From NCBI RefSeq assembly GCF_001636055.1, contig NZ_CP011789.1:1488001-1552000 (forward strand): a DNA stretch of 64,000 nt. The letters run 5' to 3'. Below are positions 42,565-51,662 of this stretch, one piece after another (position 1 is the stretch's first letter; every line of letters starts with the position of its first letter). The DNA is from Pseudomonas putida (GTDB lineage Bacteria > Pseudomonadota > Gammaproteobacteria > Pseudomonadales > Pseudomonadaceae). The notes under the pieces were generated by a model. That model was not told the DNA's origin, did no database searches, and saw nothing but the letters and a program-made list of their open reading frames with translations. The position numbers were made by a program, and so were the translations under genes.

Positions 42565-43616
42565 GGACGGTCCTCCGCTACAGGCCAGACCGGCTGTTGC
42601 TGGGTGATGCAGTGAATGCCACCGCCGCCGTGGGCGATATGGTCGATACGCACCGGCACGATCTCGCGGTCGGGGAAGGCCTGGGCCAACTGACGAGCGG
42701 CGGCCTGGTCGGCGTCGATGCCATAGGCGGGCATGATCACTGCGCCGTTGGCCAGGTAGAAGTTGGTGTAGGAGGCGCAGAACACTTCGACGTCTTTATC
42801 CACTGCGGCGCTGGCCTCGAACAGGTCGAGCAGCTCGAAGCGCCGCCCTTGGGCATCGCTGGCCAGTTCCAGGGCGCGACGGTTTTCCCGGGCGACGTCG
42901 GCGTAGACCGAGCCCTGTTCGTGGGTGGCATCGACCAGCAGCACGCCGGGCCGGGCGAAAGCGCAGACGCCGTCGACGTGGCCATCGGTCATGTCACCGG
43001 TGACGTACTGCGGGTCGCCGGGTAGCCAGATGGTCTTGCGGATGCCCAGCAGGCGGGCGAAGCACTCCTCGAAGTCAGCCTTGCTCAGGCCGGGGTTGCG
43101 GTTGGGGTTGAGCAGCACCGACTCGGTGGTGATCAGGGTGCCTTCGCCGTCCACGTGAATGGCGCCGCCTTCGTTGCACAGCGGCGTGCAGAAGCCTTCC
43201 AGGCCCAGGTGGTCGAGGATGCGCCGACCGAGGCTGCGGTCCAGGCCGTGCTCGGACTTGCCACCCCAGGCGTTGAAGCGCCAGCTCAGGCCGGCCAGGC
43301 CGTGTTGCGGGTGGGTGATGAAGGTCGGCCCGCTGTCGCGGCACCAGCTGTCGTCCACGGCCAGTTCGATCAGCTCGATACCGGCGCCGCACAGGGCGCG
43401 GGCGCTGGCCATGGCGGACGGCGCGACGATCATCTTCACCGGTTCGAAACGGGCGATGGCGCTGGCGACCCGGGCGTAGTCACGCTGTACGTCGGCCAGG
43501 GTCACGCGCCAACCGGCCTCCCACAAGCCTTGGTTGTGCGGCCAGATCATCCAGGTGGCGGCGTGGCGGGCCCATTCGGCGGGCATGCGCCAGCCGCTGG
43601 CGATGGACAGGTCCAT
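42561..43616 (-). CDS. aguA: Agmatine deiminase
   Basis: A 351-residue cytoplasmic agmatine deiminase (no signal). It has WRMPAEWARHAATWMIWPHN at the start, DDSWCRDSGPTF, EGGAIHVDGEG, TDGHVDGVCAFARPG and the catalytic cysteine in GGGGIHCITQQ. It removes the guanidine imino group of agmatine to give N-carbamoylputrescine for AguB. GGAG lies seven bases before ATG 43616. It is the first gene of the operon and is divergent from a LysR gene at 43752. Confidence 0.93.
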   Translation of the reverse strand: MDLSIASGWRMPAEWARHAATWMIWPHNQGLWEAGWRVTLADVQRDYARVASAIARFEPVKMIVAPSAMASARALCGAGIELIELAVDDSWCRDSGPTFITHPQHGLAGLSWRFNAWGGKSEHGLDRSLGRRILDHLGLEGFCTPLCNEGGAIHVDGEGTLITTESVLLNPNRNPGLSKADFEECFARLLGIRKTIWLPGDPQYVTGDMTDGHVDGVCAFARPGVLLVDATHEQGSVYADVARENRRALELASDAQGRRFELLDLFEASAAVDKDVEVFCASYTNFYLANGAVIMPAYGIDADQAAARQLAQAFPDREIVPVRIDHIAHGGGGIHCITQQQPVWPVAEDRP

Positions 43617-43751
43617 GGTTAGCTCCAATGTATTAGTGATTTTTATCAACGAAGCCCGCCGTCGCGGGTGTTAGGGTCCATGATATGGCTATGAAGCGGC
43701 GTGGACTAACGATAGATTTAGCGTACTTCTGATTAGAAAGGCTTATCGATC

Positions 43752-44621
43752 ATGCTCAAGCACTGGCCGCCGCTGAATGCGCTGCGAGGCTTTGAAGCCG
43801 CTGCCCGCCTGGGCAGTTTTCACAAGGCCGCCGAAGCCCTGAACCTTACCCAGTCGGCGATCAGCCAGCAGATCCGCAGCCTGGAAAGCTACCTGGAGCA
43901 ACCGCTGTTCCACCGGACCGGGCGCAGTGTCAGCCTCACCGACGCGGGCCATGACCTGCTCAGCACCACGCAGGTCATGCTGCAACAACTGGCGGTGGGC
44001 ATCCGCCGGCTGGACCAGTACCGCAAGCCCAACCAACTGGTGGTCAACACCACTCCGGCCTTCGCCCGGCACTGGCTGTTGCCGCGCCTGGCCGACTTCC
44101 ATGCGCGCTGCCCGGAGGTAGACCTGTGGCTGTTCACCAGTTTCGATGCGCCTGACATGGGCAGCCAGACCATCGATCTGGCGATCCGCGACGACCTTGG
44201 CCCGCAGGCCGAGTGCAGCTTCAGCGTGTTGCATCAGGACCGTCTGTACCCCGCCTGTCATCCCGCCTTGCCCGAGACCGGGCGCACTACCTTGCATGGC
44301 GAACGGGAAATGGACTGGAGCCACTGGCAACTGGAGGGCGGCGAAGCGGTGGGGCAGCAGGGCAAGGGGCTGAATTTTTCCGATCCGGGGCTGCTGCTGG
44401 ATGCGGCGGGAGAGGGGCTGGGGATTGCGTTGGTCAGCCAGTTACTGGCCCAGCGGCTGGTCGACGAAGGGCGCTTGCAAGCGTTGTCGGCGCAGCGCGT
44501 GCGCGGCCCGGCGTGGAGCTGCCTGGTGCACCGCGATAGCCAGGACGATCCGCTGGCGCGGCAGTTTCTGGCGTGGTTGCGCGCAGCCTTGGAGCCCCTG
44601 GCCCCACCCGTCCCTGTGTAG
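43752..44621 (+). CDS. LysR family transcriptional regulator (GcvA-like)
   Basis: A 289-residue GcvA-type LysR protein: PPLNALRGFEAAARLGSFHKAAEALNLTQSAISQQIRSLESYLEQPLFHRTGRS, then VVNTTPAFARHWLLPRLADFHARCPEVDLWL at the start of the effector domain. It is divergent from aguA, with 135 bases between. The position suggests that it controls the agmatine operon; P. aeruginosa uses a TetR protein (AguR) for this, so the control may differ here. ATG 43752. Confidence 0.9.
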   Translation: MLKHWPPLNALRGFEAAARLGSFHKAAEALNLTQSAISQQIRSLESYLEQPLFHRTGRSVSLTDAGHDLLSTTQVMLQQLAVGIRRLDQYRKPNQLVVNTTPAFARHWLLPRLADFHARCPEVDLWLFTSFDAPDMGSQTIDLAIRDDLGPQAECSFSVLHQDRLYPACHPALPETGRTTLHGEREMDWSHWQLEGGEAVGQQGKGLNFSDPGLLLDAAGEGLGIALVSQLLAQRLVDEGRLQALSAQRVRGPAWSCLVHRDSQDDPLARQFLAWLRAALEPLAPPVPV

Positions 44622-44749
44622 GAGCGGCCTTGTGCCGCGATCGGGCGCGAAGCGGCCGTAAAACCAGGCTCCGCGATCTGTGAGGAATACCTCGGCCGCC
44701 TGGTTTACGGCCGCTTCGCGCCCGATCGCGACACAAGGTCGATCCTACA
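44617..44749. repeat. Large inverted pair of REP-like elements
   Basis: A 52-base arm at 44617-44668 starting TGTAGGAGCGGCCTTGTG is inverted at 44699-44749, with a 30-base loop. The stem CGATCGGGCGCGAAGCGGCC is present on both sides. It overlaps the LysR stop and probably separates it from fabV. The rest of the gap to 44898 has no gene. Confidence 0.85.
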
Positions 44750-44898
44750 GGGAGCGAGTCGCTTTCGGATTCGGGTTTTGCTCGGGCCCTTGACCCCGTA
44801 ATATGTGTCGGATGACTTGCGGGGGTAGTCTCACCCTCTGATCAATCGGAATCGCCCCTGCGGCGTTTCCCCAGCATAAACCTGACGAGGTACAGACA

Positions 44899-46110
44899 TT
44901 GGCCATCATTCATCCCAAGGTACGCGGTTTCATCTGCACCACGACTCACCCGAAGGGCTGCGAGCTCAACGTCCGTGACCAGATCGAAGCCACCCGCAAG
45001 CTGGGCGTGCGCGAGGATGGTCCGAAGAAAGTCCTGGTGATCGGCGCCTCCAGCGGCTACGGCCTGGCAGCACGCATCACCGCCGCCTTCGGCTTCAAGG
45101 CCGACACCCTGGGCGTGTTCTTCGAGAAGCCGGGCACCGAGACCAAGGCCGGCACTGCAGGCTGGTACAACGCCGCCGCTTTCGACAAGTTCGCCAAGGC
45201 CGAGGGTCTGTACAGCAAGTCGATCAACGGTGACGCCTTCTCCGACGAAGCCCGCGCCAAGGTGATCGAGCTGATCAAGAACGAGATGGGTGGCAAGGTC
45301 GACCTGGTCATCTACTCCCTGGCCTCGCCCGTACGCAAGCTGCCGCAGACCGGCGAGCTGATCCGCTCGGCGCTCAAGCCGATCGGCCAGCCGTACAAGT
45401 CGACCGCCATCGACACCAACAAGGACACCATCATCGAGGCCAGCATCGAGCCGGCCACCGAGCAGGAAATCGCTGACACCGTCACCGTCATGGGTGGCCA
45501 GGACTGGCAGCTGTGGATCGACGCCCTGGCCGGCGCCGACGTGCTCGCCGAAGGCGCGCGCACCGTGGCCTTCAGCTACATCGGCACCGAAATCACCTGG
45601 CCGATCTACTGGCACGGCGCCCTGGGCCAGGCCAAGCAGGACCTGGACGAAACCGCCCTGCGCCTGGACAAGAAGCTGGCCGGTGAAGTGAAGGGCGGCG
45701 CCAACGTCGCCGTGCTCAAGTCGGTGGTCACCCAGGCCAGCTCGGCCATTCCGGTGATGCCGCTGTACCTGTCGATGGTCTTCAAGATCATGCAGGAGAA
45801 AGGCGTTCACGAAGGCACCCAGGACCAGCTGGACCGCATGTTCCGCGACCGCATGTACCGCGCCGATGGTGCTCCGGCCGAAGTGGACGAAAAGGCTCGC
45901 CTGCGTCTGGATGACTGGGAACTGCGCGACGACGTGCAGGACGCCTGCAAGGCCATGTGGCCCAAGGTCACCACCGAGAACCTGTTCGAACTGACCGACT
46001 ACGCCGGTTACAAGAAGCAGTTCCTCAACCTGTTCGGTTTCGAGCGCGCTGACGTCAACTACGACGAAGACGTGGCCACCGACGTACGGTTCGACTGCGT
46101 CGAGCTGTAA
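44899..46110 (+). CDS. fabV: Enoyl-ACP reductase FabV
   Basis: A 403-residue FabV (trans-2-enoyl-CoA/ACP reductase). The cofactor site is [41 protein letters not shown], and the catalytic Tyr-x8-Lys is [10 protein letters not shown]. It catalyses the last reduction in fatty acid elongation with NADH and is insensitive to triclosan. The start is TTG 44899, matching the usual [13 protein letters not shown]-terminus; an in-frame ATG start is not available. High codon bias suggests strong expression. A stem-loop follows at 46121. Confidence 0.94.
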   Translation: MAIIHPKVRGFICTTTHPKGCELNVRDQIEATRKLGVREDGPKKVLVIGASSGYGLAARITAAFGFKADTLGVFFEKPGTETKAGTAGWYNAAAFDKFAKAEGLYSKSINGDAFSDEARAKVIELIKNEMGGKVDLVIYSLASPVRKLPQTGELIRSALKPIGQPYKSTAIDTNKDTIIEASIEPATEQEIADTVTVMGGQDWQLWIDALAGADVLAEGARTVAFSYIGTEITWPIYWHGALGQAKQDLDETALRLDKKLAGEVKGGANVAVLKSVVTQASSAIPVMPLYLSMVFKIMQEKGVHEGTQDQLDRMFRDRMYRADGAPAEVDEKARLRLDDWELRDDVQDACKAMWPKVTTENLFELTDYAGYKKQFLNLFGFERADVNYDEDVATDVRFDCVEL

Positions 46111-46120
46111 GCAAGCCCTT

Positions 46121-46154
46121 GACCGCGCAGCCGTTTGTCCCGGTTGCGCGGTTC
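46121..46154 (+). terminator. GC-rich stem-loop after fabV
   Basis: ACCGCGCAGCCG at 46122-46133 pairs with CGGTTGCGCGGT at 46141-46152 (one G-U pair), eleven bases after the stop codon. Few T residues follow, so termination strength is uncertain. Confidence 0.5.
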
Positions 46155-46276
46155 CCTCCGTGGGCTTGTTAACATTCTGCAACAAATCCTCGGCTGGCCC
46201 TTTGCTATGGCCGCTTCCTCCCTGATCTATACAGCAGCTATTGGTCCGGCAATCTCGCCTGGGCCGGGGAGGCAGC

Positions 46277-46963
46277 ATGCGCGCATTGCAAAAACTACAA
46301 GAACGGATCCGCCAGAAGGGTCTCAGGCGTACTTTCAAGACCCTGGTCGAACGCTACGTATTCTTCCACTGGGAATTGCTGTGGATGGAACGCGACCTGG
46401 TCACTCCCGTTCCGCCTCACAAACTCAAGGAACATCCGCCGGTCACCCTGGTGGAAATCACCACCGCCAATGCCGACGCCTTTGCGCGCTATTTCGGCGA
46501 TCGCGTGGAAACCATGCGCGAACTGGCCGCTGATGGCCATACCGGGCACATGTACCTGGACGAGCACGGTGACGCGGTGGCCTTCATCTGGGCGAGCGTG
46601 GTCGACTACCACGACAAGCACTATTACGGCTGCACCTTCCCGGTGAAGCCTGGCGAGTTCTTCGAGTTCGGCGGCGAGATGACCCGGCGCTACTTTGGCA
46701 GCGAGTTGTCGGTCACCGCTCAGGTCGAGCTGTGGAACGCCATGCATGCCAAAGGCTGCCGCAAGGTGGTGGATGTGGTGGAGACGCACAACGTGCCGGC
46801 CATGAAGCTGCACCTGCGCATGGGCTATCACGAGCAGGGGCGGGTGATGCATGTGTATGGCCTGTTCGGGCGCTGGAAGCTGTTCCGCGAAACGCGTTAT
46901 GAAGGTTCGCGGCTGGAGGTGCTGCGCAAGCCTGGAGTGGCGCGGGCGTTGCCGACCACCTGA
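46277..46963 (+). CDS. GNAT-like acetyltransferase domain protein
   Basis: A 228-residue protein. The N-terminal 50 residues are basic and helical (LQKLQERIRQKGLRRTFKTLVERYVFFHWELLW). The rest resembles a GNAT fold, with the late beta-helix motif CRKVVDVVETHNVPAMKLHLRMGYHEQGRVMHVYGLFGRWKLFRET typical of N-acetyltransferases (x-N-x-A-x-x-L-x-x-G). Substrate unknown. ATG 46277 has GGGGAGG six bases upstream. It stands between fabV and a hydrolase gene on the same strand. It may modify lipids or cell-envelope compounds, but this is a guess from location. Confidence 0.72.
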   Translation: MRALQKLQERIRQKGLRRTFKTLVERYVFFHWELLWMERDLVTPVPPHKLKEHPPVTLVEITTANADAFARYFGDRVETMRELAADGHTGHMYLDEHGDAVAFIWASVVDYHDKHYYGCTFPVKPGEFFEFGGEMTRRYFGSELSVTAQVELWNAMHAKGCRKVVDVVETHNVPAMKLHLRMGYHEQGRVMHVYGLFGRWKLFRETRYEGSRLEVLRKPGVARALPTT

Positions 46964-47053
46964 GGCCGGTACAGCCAGCGAATAATTTGCTAGCGTGGGC
47001 GGATGACAAAAAACGCCGCCCGCCTCCCGGCGCGATGGCGCAGGGAGCCCACC

Positions 47054-47962
47054 ATGAGCAGCCTGACCCAACCTGCGACTGCCTTTCGCCATGAAGCCGC
47101 CGACGGCTACAGCCTCGGCGGTTTTCAGTGGCGCCACGCCGAACCCGACCCCCAGCGCCCGCTGGTGATCATCAACGCGGCCACCTCGGTGCGCTGCCGC
47201 TACTACGCCCGCTTTGCCGACTACCTGTTCGCCCACGGCTTCGATGTGCTGAGCTACGACTACCGTGGTATCGGCGAGTCTCGCCCGGCATCGTTGCGTG
47301 GTTTCCAGGCGTCGTGGAGCGACTGGGGCTGCCTGGACTTCGAGGCCATCCTGCAGCGCGCCACCAGCGAATTCCCCGGGCAGCCGGTGAATGTGGTGGG
47401 GCACAGCTTCGGTGGCTGGGCAACCGGCCTGGCGCCCTCGGCCGGGCAGGTGCGGCGGCTGGTGATGGTCGGGGCACAGTTTGCCTACTGGCGTGACTAT
47501 GCGGCCGAAGGGCGCTGGCGGATGGTGGGCAAGTGGCATGTGGTGATGCCATTGCTGACCCGGCTGCTAGGCTATTTCCCCGGCAAGCGCCTGGGTTGGA
47601 TGGAAGACACCCCGGCCGGGGTGGTGCGTGACTGGAGCACGCCGGCACCGTGCTATGAACATCGGCCCAGTGGACGGCTGCTGCAGGCGCGGCCCTTCGC
47701 CCAGGTTCAGGCTGCGGCCCTGGCGGTGAGCCTGAGCGACGATCCCTTCGGCACCGTGGCGGCGACGGAGCGGTTGCTGGGCTATCTGGACCATGCCCAA
47801 CCTCGCCATCTGCGCGTATCGCCTGTTGATATCGGCGAGCAGGAGGTCGGGCATTTTGCGTTTTTCCATGATCGCTTTCGGGCGAGCCTGTGGCCGATAG
47901 CGCTGGAGTGGTTGCGTGATGGTGTGCTGTCGGAGGGGATGCCGGGGCAACGCCTGAGCTGA
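47054..47962 (+). CDS. Alpha/beta hydrolase
   Basis: A 302-residue serine hydrolase of the YheT-like/uncharacterised alpha-beta hydrolase kind. It has VLSYDYRGIGESRP (strand before the nucleophile), the nucleophile elbow GHSFGGWA, and a catalytic histidine probably in GEQEVGHFAFFHD. Ahead of this is FRHEAADGYSLGGFQWRHAEPD. AGGGAG lies before ATG 47054. It may be cotranscribed with the acetyltransferase gene 90 bases upstream. It ends next to the convergent chrA gene. Substrate unknown. Confidence 0.82.
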   Translation: MSSLTQPATAFRHEAADGYSLGGFQWRHAEPDPQRPLVIINAATSVRCRYYARFADYLFAHGFDVLSYDYRGIGESRPASLRGFQASWSDWGCLDFEAILQRATSEFPGQPVNVVGHSFGGWATGLAPSAGQVRRLVMVGAQFAYWRDYAAEGRWRMVGKWHVVMPLLTRLLGYFPGKRLGWMEDTPAGVVRDWSTPAPCYEHRPSGRLLQARPFAQVQAAALAVSLSDDPFGTVAATERLLGYLDHAQPRHLRVSPVDIGEQEVGHFAFFHDRFRASLWPIALEWLRDGVLSEGMPGQRLS

Positions 47963-47968
47963 TCGGGC

Positions 47969-49285
47969 TCAGATCACATGCCCGTACAACACCGCCAGCA
48001 GACCTGCCAGGGCGCAGGCAATCAGCACTTCCAGCATACTCCTGCGCAACACCAGTAGCCCCACCGCCGCTAGCAGCGCGATCCCCAGCGCCAGCCCGTC
48101 GATCCCGGCAGCGAACCCATGCGGCCAGAACACGTGATAGGCGAAGAACAGCGCGAGGTTCAGGATCACCCCCACCACGGCGGCGCTGATCGCCGTCAGC
48201 GGCGCAGTGAAGCGCAATTGCCTGCGTGTGCGCTCCACCAGGGGGGCGCCGATCAGGATGAACAGGAACGAGGGCAGGAAGGTGAACCAGGTGACCAGGC
48301 ATGCCGCCAGGGCTCCAGCCAGGAATGCCTGGTCGGCACCGAACTGTGCCTGCACGTAGCCGCCGACGAAGCCGACGAACGCCACCAGCATGATCAGCGG
48401 GCCGGGTGTGCTTTCGCCCAATGCCAGGCCGTCGATCATCTGTGTGGGCGTCAGCCAGCCGTAATGATCGACAGCCCCCTGATACACGTAGGGCAGCACC
48501 GCGTAGGCTCCGCCGAAGGTGAGCAGTGCTGCCTTGGTGAAGAACCATGCCATTTGAGTGAAGCTGCCTTGCCAGCCGAACAGCAGCGTCAGTGCGGCCA
48601 TCGGCAGGCACCACAGCGCTGCACCGCAGGCCAGCAGCCCGAACAGGCGCGGCCAGTGCAGGCGGGTATGGGCTGGCTGGGCCAGTGGGGCTTCGTCGTT
48701 GGGGGTTTCAGTGTTGGCACGAGTGGTCTGAAACAGCTGCGGCCGCCAGCGTCCGCCGAGATAGCCGACCAGCCCCGCGCCCAGCACGATCAGCGGAAAC
48801 GGCAGGCCCAGCCCGAACAGGGCGACGAAGGCTGCCAGCGCGATGCCCCACAATGCCGCGTTGTGCAGCACCCGGGAGCCGATGCGCCAGGTCGCCTGCA
48901 CGACAATGGCGGTGATCGCGGGCTTGAGGCCATAGAACAGGCCGACGACCAGAGGTTGCTGCCCCTGGGTAATATAGACCCAGGACAGGCCGATCAGAAT
49001 GAACAGCGAAGGCAGGATGAACAGTGTCCCGGCAATGATCCCGCCCCAGGTGCGGTGCATCAGCCAGCCGAGGTAGGTGGCCAGTTGCTGGGCCTCGGGG
49101 CCTGGCAGCAGCATGCAGTAGTTCAGGGCGTGGAGAAACCGCGACTCGCTGAGCCAGCGGCGGCGTTCGACGATTTCCCGGTGCATCAGGGCGATCTGCC
49201 CGGCCGGGCCGCCGAATCCGACGAAACCGAGCTTGAGCCAGAACAGCATGGCCTGACGGAAGGGGATGCTAGGCGCTGGAGGCAT
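47969..49285 (-). CDS. chrA: Chromate efflux transporter ChrA
   Basis: A 438-residue long-chain ChrA with two CHR domains. The first starts FRQAMLFWLKLGFVGFGGPAGQIALMHREIVERRRWLSESRFLHALNYCMLLPGPEAQQLATYLGWL; the second carries FFTKAALLTFGGAYAVLPYVYQGAVDHYGWLTPTQMIDGLALGESTPGPLIMLVAFVGF. It exports chromate across the inner membrane. Among possible starts, ATG 49285 has AAGGA ten bases upstream; ATG 49330 would add fifteen residues. No chrB regulator is adjacent. Confidence 0.9.
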   Translation of the reverse strand: MPPAPSIPFRQAMLFWLKLGFVGFGGPAGQIALMHREIVERRRWLSESRFLHALNYCMLLPGPEAQQLATYLGWLMHRTWGGIIAGTLFILPSLFILIGLSWVYITQGQQPLVVGLFYGLKPAITAIVVQATWRIGSRVLHNAALWGIALAAFVALFGLGLPFPLIVLGAGLVGYLGGRWRPQLFQTTRANTETPNDEAPLAQPAHTRLHWPRLFGLLACGAALWCLPMAALTLLFGWQGSFTQMAWFFTKAALLTFGGAYAVLPYVYQGAVDHYGWLTPTQMIDGLALGESTPGPLIMLVAFVGFVGGYVQAQFGADQAFLAGALAACLVTWFTFLPSFLFILIGAPLVERTRRQLRFTAPLTAISAAVVGVILNLALFFAYHVFWPHGFAAGIDGLALGIALLAAVGLLVLRRSMLEVLIACALAGLLAVLYGHVI

Positions 49286-49467
49286 TCGGGCAAGTCCTTC
49301 GGGCAACAAAAGGGCGGTCGGCGAAATCATGCTGGGCGCTGCTTTGCAGTACAAGGCCGCGCCGGCATCGTCTAGCTGCCGGAGCGGCCCTGGCGTCGTG
49401 AAGCGGGCGAAAACCAGTCGAGCGAACGCTCGCCGACCCCGGCGGCCGCTTCGCGAGCAGCCTTGCT

Positions 49468-49809
49468 TCAGGCGTTGCGGGTCAGCGGCTGCCCTGCGAA
49501 CTGCACGCCAGCCAGGCCGTGCTTGATCAGCGCGCGAATGTTGCCATGGTCGCTGCCCTCGGGGGTGGCGAGCACGCTGCGGTAGTGTTCGCCAAAGGCG
49601 AGCAGCGCTTCCTCATCGCTCAGCCCTTCCAGCAGGGCCAGGCCCAGGGTCTTGCACGAACCTTCGTTTTGCCCGGCTGCGTTTTCCACGCCGCCGTTGT
49701 TGAAGGCTTGGGGCTGGTAGCTGTAGTTGGCGGCGATGAAGCCCAGGGTGTCGGCAAAAACGTGTTCGCCGCTGGCGAGGCTGTTGCGCAGGGTGTTCAG
49801 GTCAGTCAC
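49468..49809 (-). CDS. HopJ type III effector family protein
   Basis: A 113-residue protein of the HopJ family (PF08888): LASGEHVFADTLGFIAANYSYQPQAFNNG, QNEGSCKTLGLALLEGLSDEEALLAFGEHYRSVLATPEGSDHGNIRALIKHG. Despite the name it is widespread in non-pathogenic bacteria and its function is unknown. It overlaps the DUF1244 gene by eight bases and is the last gene of the FolM cluster. No type III secretion genes are near. Confidence 0.88.
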   Translation of the reverse strand: MTDLNTLRNSLASGEHVFADTLGFIAANYSYQPQAFNNGGVENAAGQNEGSCKTLGLALLEGLSDEEALLAFGEHYRSVLATPEGSDHGNIRALIKHGLAGVQFAGQPLTRNA

Positions 49810-50098
49810 GGGGTTTTCCTTGTTCGAACGCCGCTTGCTGCTCGGCGCTGGCTTCTTTCTGGTATTGGGCTTTCCACTCGGCGTAGGGCATGCCGTACAC
49901 CGCTTCGCGGGCGTCGTCCAGGCTCAGCTCGACCTGGCGCTCGTCAGCGGCGGCCTTGTACCACTTGGACAGGCAGTTGCGGCAGAAGCCGGAGAGGTTC
50001 ATCAGGTCGATGTTCTGCACGTCGGTACGCTTTTGCAGGTGATCGACCAGGCGCCGGAACGCGGCGGCTTCGAGTTCGAGCTGTTGTTGCTCAGTCAT
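49802..50098 (-). CDS. DUF1244 family protein
   Basis: A 98-residue cytoplasmic protein of the DUF1244 family, with DLMNLSGFCRNCLSKWYKAAADERQVELSLDDAREAVYGMPYAEWKAQYQ. The CxxC pair (FCRNCLSKW) may bind metal. It begins ten bases after the folM stop and overlaps the HopJ-like gene, so the three form an operon. The function is unknown; the cluster order is conserved in the putida group as I recall. Confidence 0.87.
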   Translation of the reverse strand: MTEQQQLELEAAAFRRLVDHLQKRTDVQNIDLMNLSGFCRNCLSKWYKAAADERQVELSLDDAREAVYGMPYAEWKAQYQKEASAEQQAAFEQGKPRD

Positions 50099-50108
50099 GG
50101 GGCTTACC

Positions 50109-50801
50109 TCAGGTCATGCGGTTCTTCAGATGGCGGCCACCGTTGATGACCACCTGGCTGCCGGTGCTGTACTGGCTTTGCAGCAGGAACATCACCGCCT
50201 CGATCAGCGGCTGCGCACCCGGCTCGAATTCCAGCAGGGCCTTTTTCAGGGTCTGCCGGCGGTACTGTTCGTCGCCGCCTTCCTTCAGGATCAGCAGGCC
50301 CGGCAGGATACCGTTGACGCGCACCTTGGGCGCGTACTTTTCGGCGAACGACAGCACCATGTTCTGCAGCGCGGCCTTGGTTGCGGCATAGCCGATATGG
50401 CTCTTGCTGCCGCGCGAGGAGGTTTCGTCGCAGATGTGGATGATGTCGGCCTTCTCGACCTTGGCCAGGTGTTCGCCCAGCGCCAGGTTGAGGTGGTAGG
50501 GCGCCTCGACGTGCAGGCGGAACATGGTGTCGAGGCTCTGCAGGTCGTCGTCCAGCCACAGCGAGGCGTTGTGGATGATTGCGCGCAGGCCATCATAGTT
50601 GTGCTGCAGGTGTTCGATCAGCGCCAAGCGGTCGGCCTCGCGGGTGAGGTCGGCCTGGAACTGGATGATGTTCGGGTGTGCGGCCTGCGCATGAAGGCTA
50701 CGGCTGGCGCTGACCACCTGATGGCCGGCCTTGGCCAGCGCCTGGGCCAGGGCCAGCCCGACGCGCTGGCTGGCTCCGGTGATGAGGATAGGGCTGTTCA
50801 T
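50109..50801 (-). CDS. folM: Dihydromonapterin reductase FolM (SDR)
   Basis: A 230-residue SDR with ILITGASQRVGLALAQALAKAGHQVV, NNAS-type IIHNASLW in the middle, and the active-site YAATKAALQN. The QRVGLALA segment (R in the glycine motif) is typical of FolM and pteridine reductases. FolM makes tetrahydromonapterin and has dihydrofolate reductase activity, using NADPH. ATG 50801 is used. In the putida group folM sits among light-response genes; pterins can act as photolyase cofactors, which fits the LOV/LitR neighbours. Confidence 0.87.
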   Translation of the reverse strand: MNSPILITGASQRVGLALAQALAKAGHQVVSASRSLHAQAAHPNIIQFQADLTREADRLALIEHLQHNYDGLRAIIHNASLWLDDDLQSLDTMFRLHVEAPYHLNLALGEHLAKVEKADIIHICDETSSRGSKSHIGYAATKAALQNMVLSFAEKYAPKVRVNGILPGLLILKEGGDEQYRRQTLKKALLEFEPGAQPLIEAVMFLLQSQYSTGSQVVINGGRHLKNRMT

Positions 50802-50875
50802 GTTCGGGGCAGTCTGTTCGTCTGTTCGTTCGTGCCCCAGCATACCCGAACTGCGCGGGCTTGCGAGCCCGCTCC

Positions 50876-51448
50876 TCAGCGGCTGCGCAACCCTTCGCGG
50901 CGCCGTGGCGCCGGGCGCGCCGGGGGATTGAGCCAGCCGGCCAGCAGGCGGGTGGACAACGGAATGAACAGGTAAACCATCAGCGGCGTCAGCACCAGGG
51001 TGCTCAGCAGTACCCGGGGCAGCAGGTCCAGCGGTGCCAGCCAGTGGCCGAACAACAGGTTGAACAGCAGCGACACCGGGAAGAACGCCAGCCAGATGGC
51101 GGTAGCCTGCTTCCAGCGCGGCGGTTTATGCACCGTTTCGGTGCCGAACCAGGCGTCGATGCCGCTGAAGCGCCGCTCTTCGGGGCGCTCGAACAGGCCA
51201 TCGCCACGCTGCAGCCAGGCGCGTCGCGAGGCGGAATGTTCCCAGGCGTGCAGGGTCCGTTCGTCGTTGAAGCGAAAGATGATCTGGAAGGCATCGCTGT
51301 CAGCGGGCGGCGCGAGGATGCCCGAGCCCAGGTAGCCGGGGAAGTCGGTGGCCAGTTGCTCGCCTTCATGGAGCCAGGCCAGCAGGTCCTGGTAGCGTCC
51401 ATGGGCGGCGCGGCGCGACACCATCAGGGTGACGGGTGCGGTAGACAT
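50876..51448 (-). CDS. Antibiotic biosynthesis monooxygenase domain protein with C-terminal membrane spans
   Basis: A 190-residue protein. Residues 1-95 form an ABM domain (VTLMVSRRAAHGRYQDLLAWLHEGEQLATDFPGYLGSGIL; FRFNDERTLHAWEHSASRRAW). Residues 118-170 hold two or three membrane spans (AIWLAFFPVSLLFNLLFGHW; LLSTLVLTPLMVYLFIPLS). The fusion anchors the ABM domain to the inner membrane on the cytoplasmic side. GGAG lies before ATG 51448. It is divergent from the LitR-like gene (214 bases) and in the same direction as folM. Substrate is unknown; light regulation is inferred. Confidence 0.85.
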   Translation of the reverse strand: MSTAPVTLMVSRRAAHGRYQDLLAWLHEGEQLATDFPGYLGSGILAPPADSDAFQIIFRFNDERTLHAWEHSASRRAWLQRGDGLFERPEERRFSGIDAWFGTETVHKPPRWKQATAIWLAFFPVSLLFNLLFGHWLAPLDLLPRVLLSTLVLTPLMVYLFIPLSTRLLAGWLNPPARPAPRRREGLRSR

Positions 51449-51662
51449 CGTGTATCTCCTTACGACGGGGCTGGCGGGTAGCCGGCCCCTTGGCCTGTGC
51501 CCGGGGTGGTGGGCGACGCAGGCGTGGATGCAAGAATCGGGCGCGGATTATCGCGTATATTTCGTGACCGGTCAGTGTTGTGACCGCAAGGTTGCGCTGA
51601 CCCCTGGCCGATACCGGCGTAGAATGGCCGTCACACATCTACGAGACAGAGTTGTCACGCTC

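Noticed and set aside
44842..46338. 498-codon reverse frame opposite fabV
   Set aside because: FabV on the + strand has the full family pattern; the reverse frame has no family features.
49468..49809. HopJ as evidence of type III secretion or virulence
   Set aside because: The family is widespread in harmless bacteria, and no secretion genes are present.
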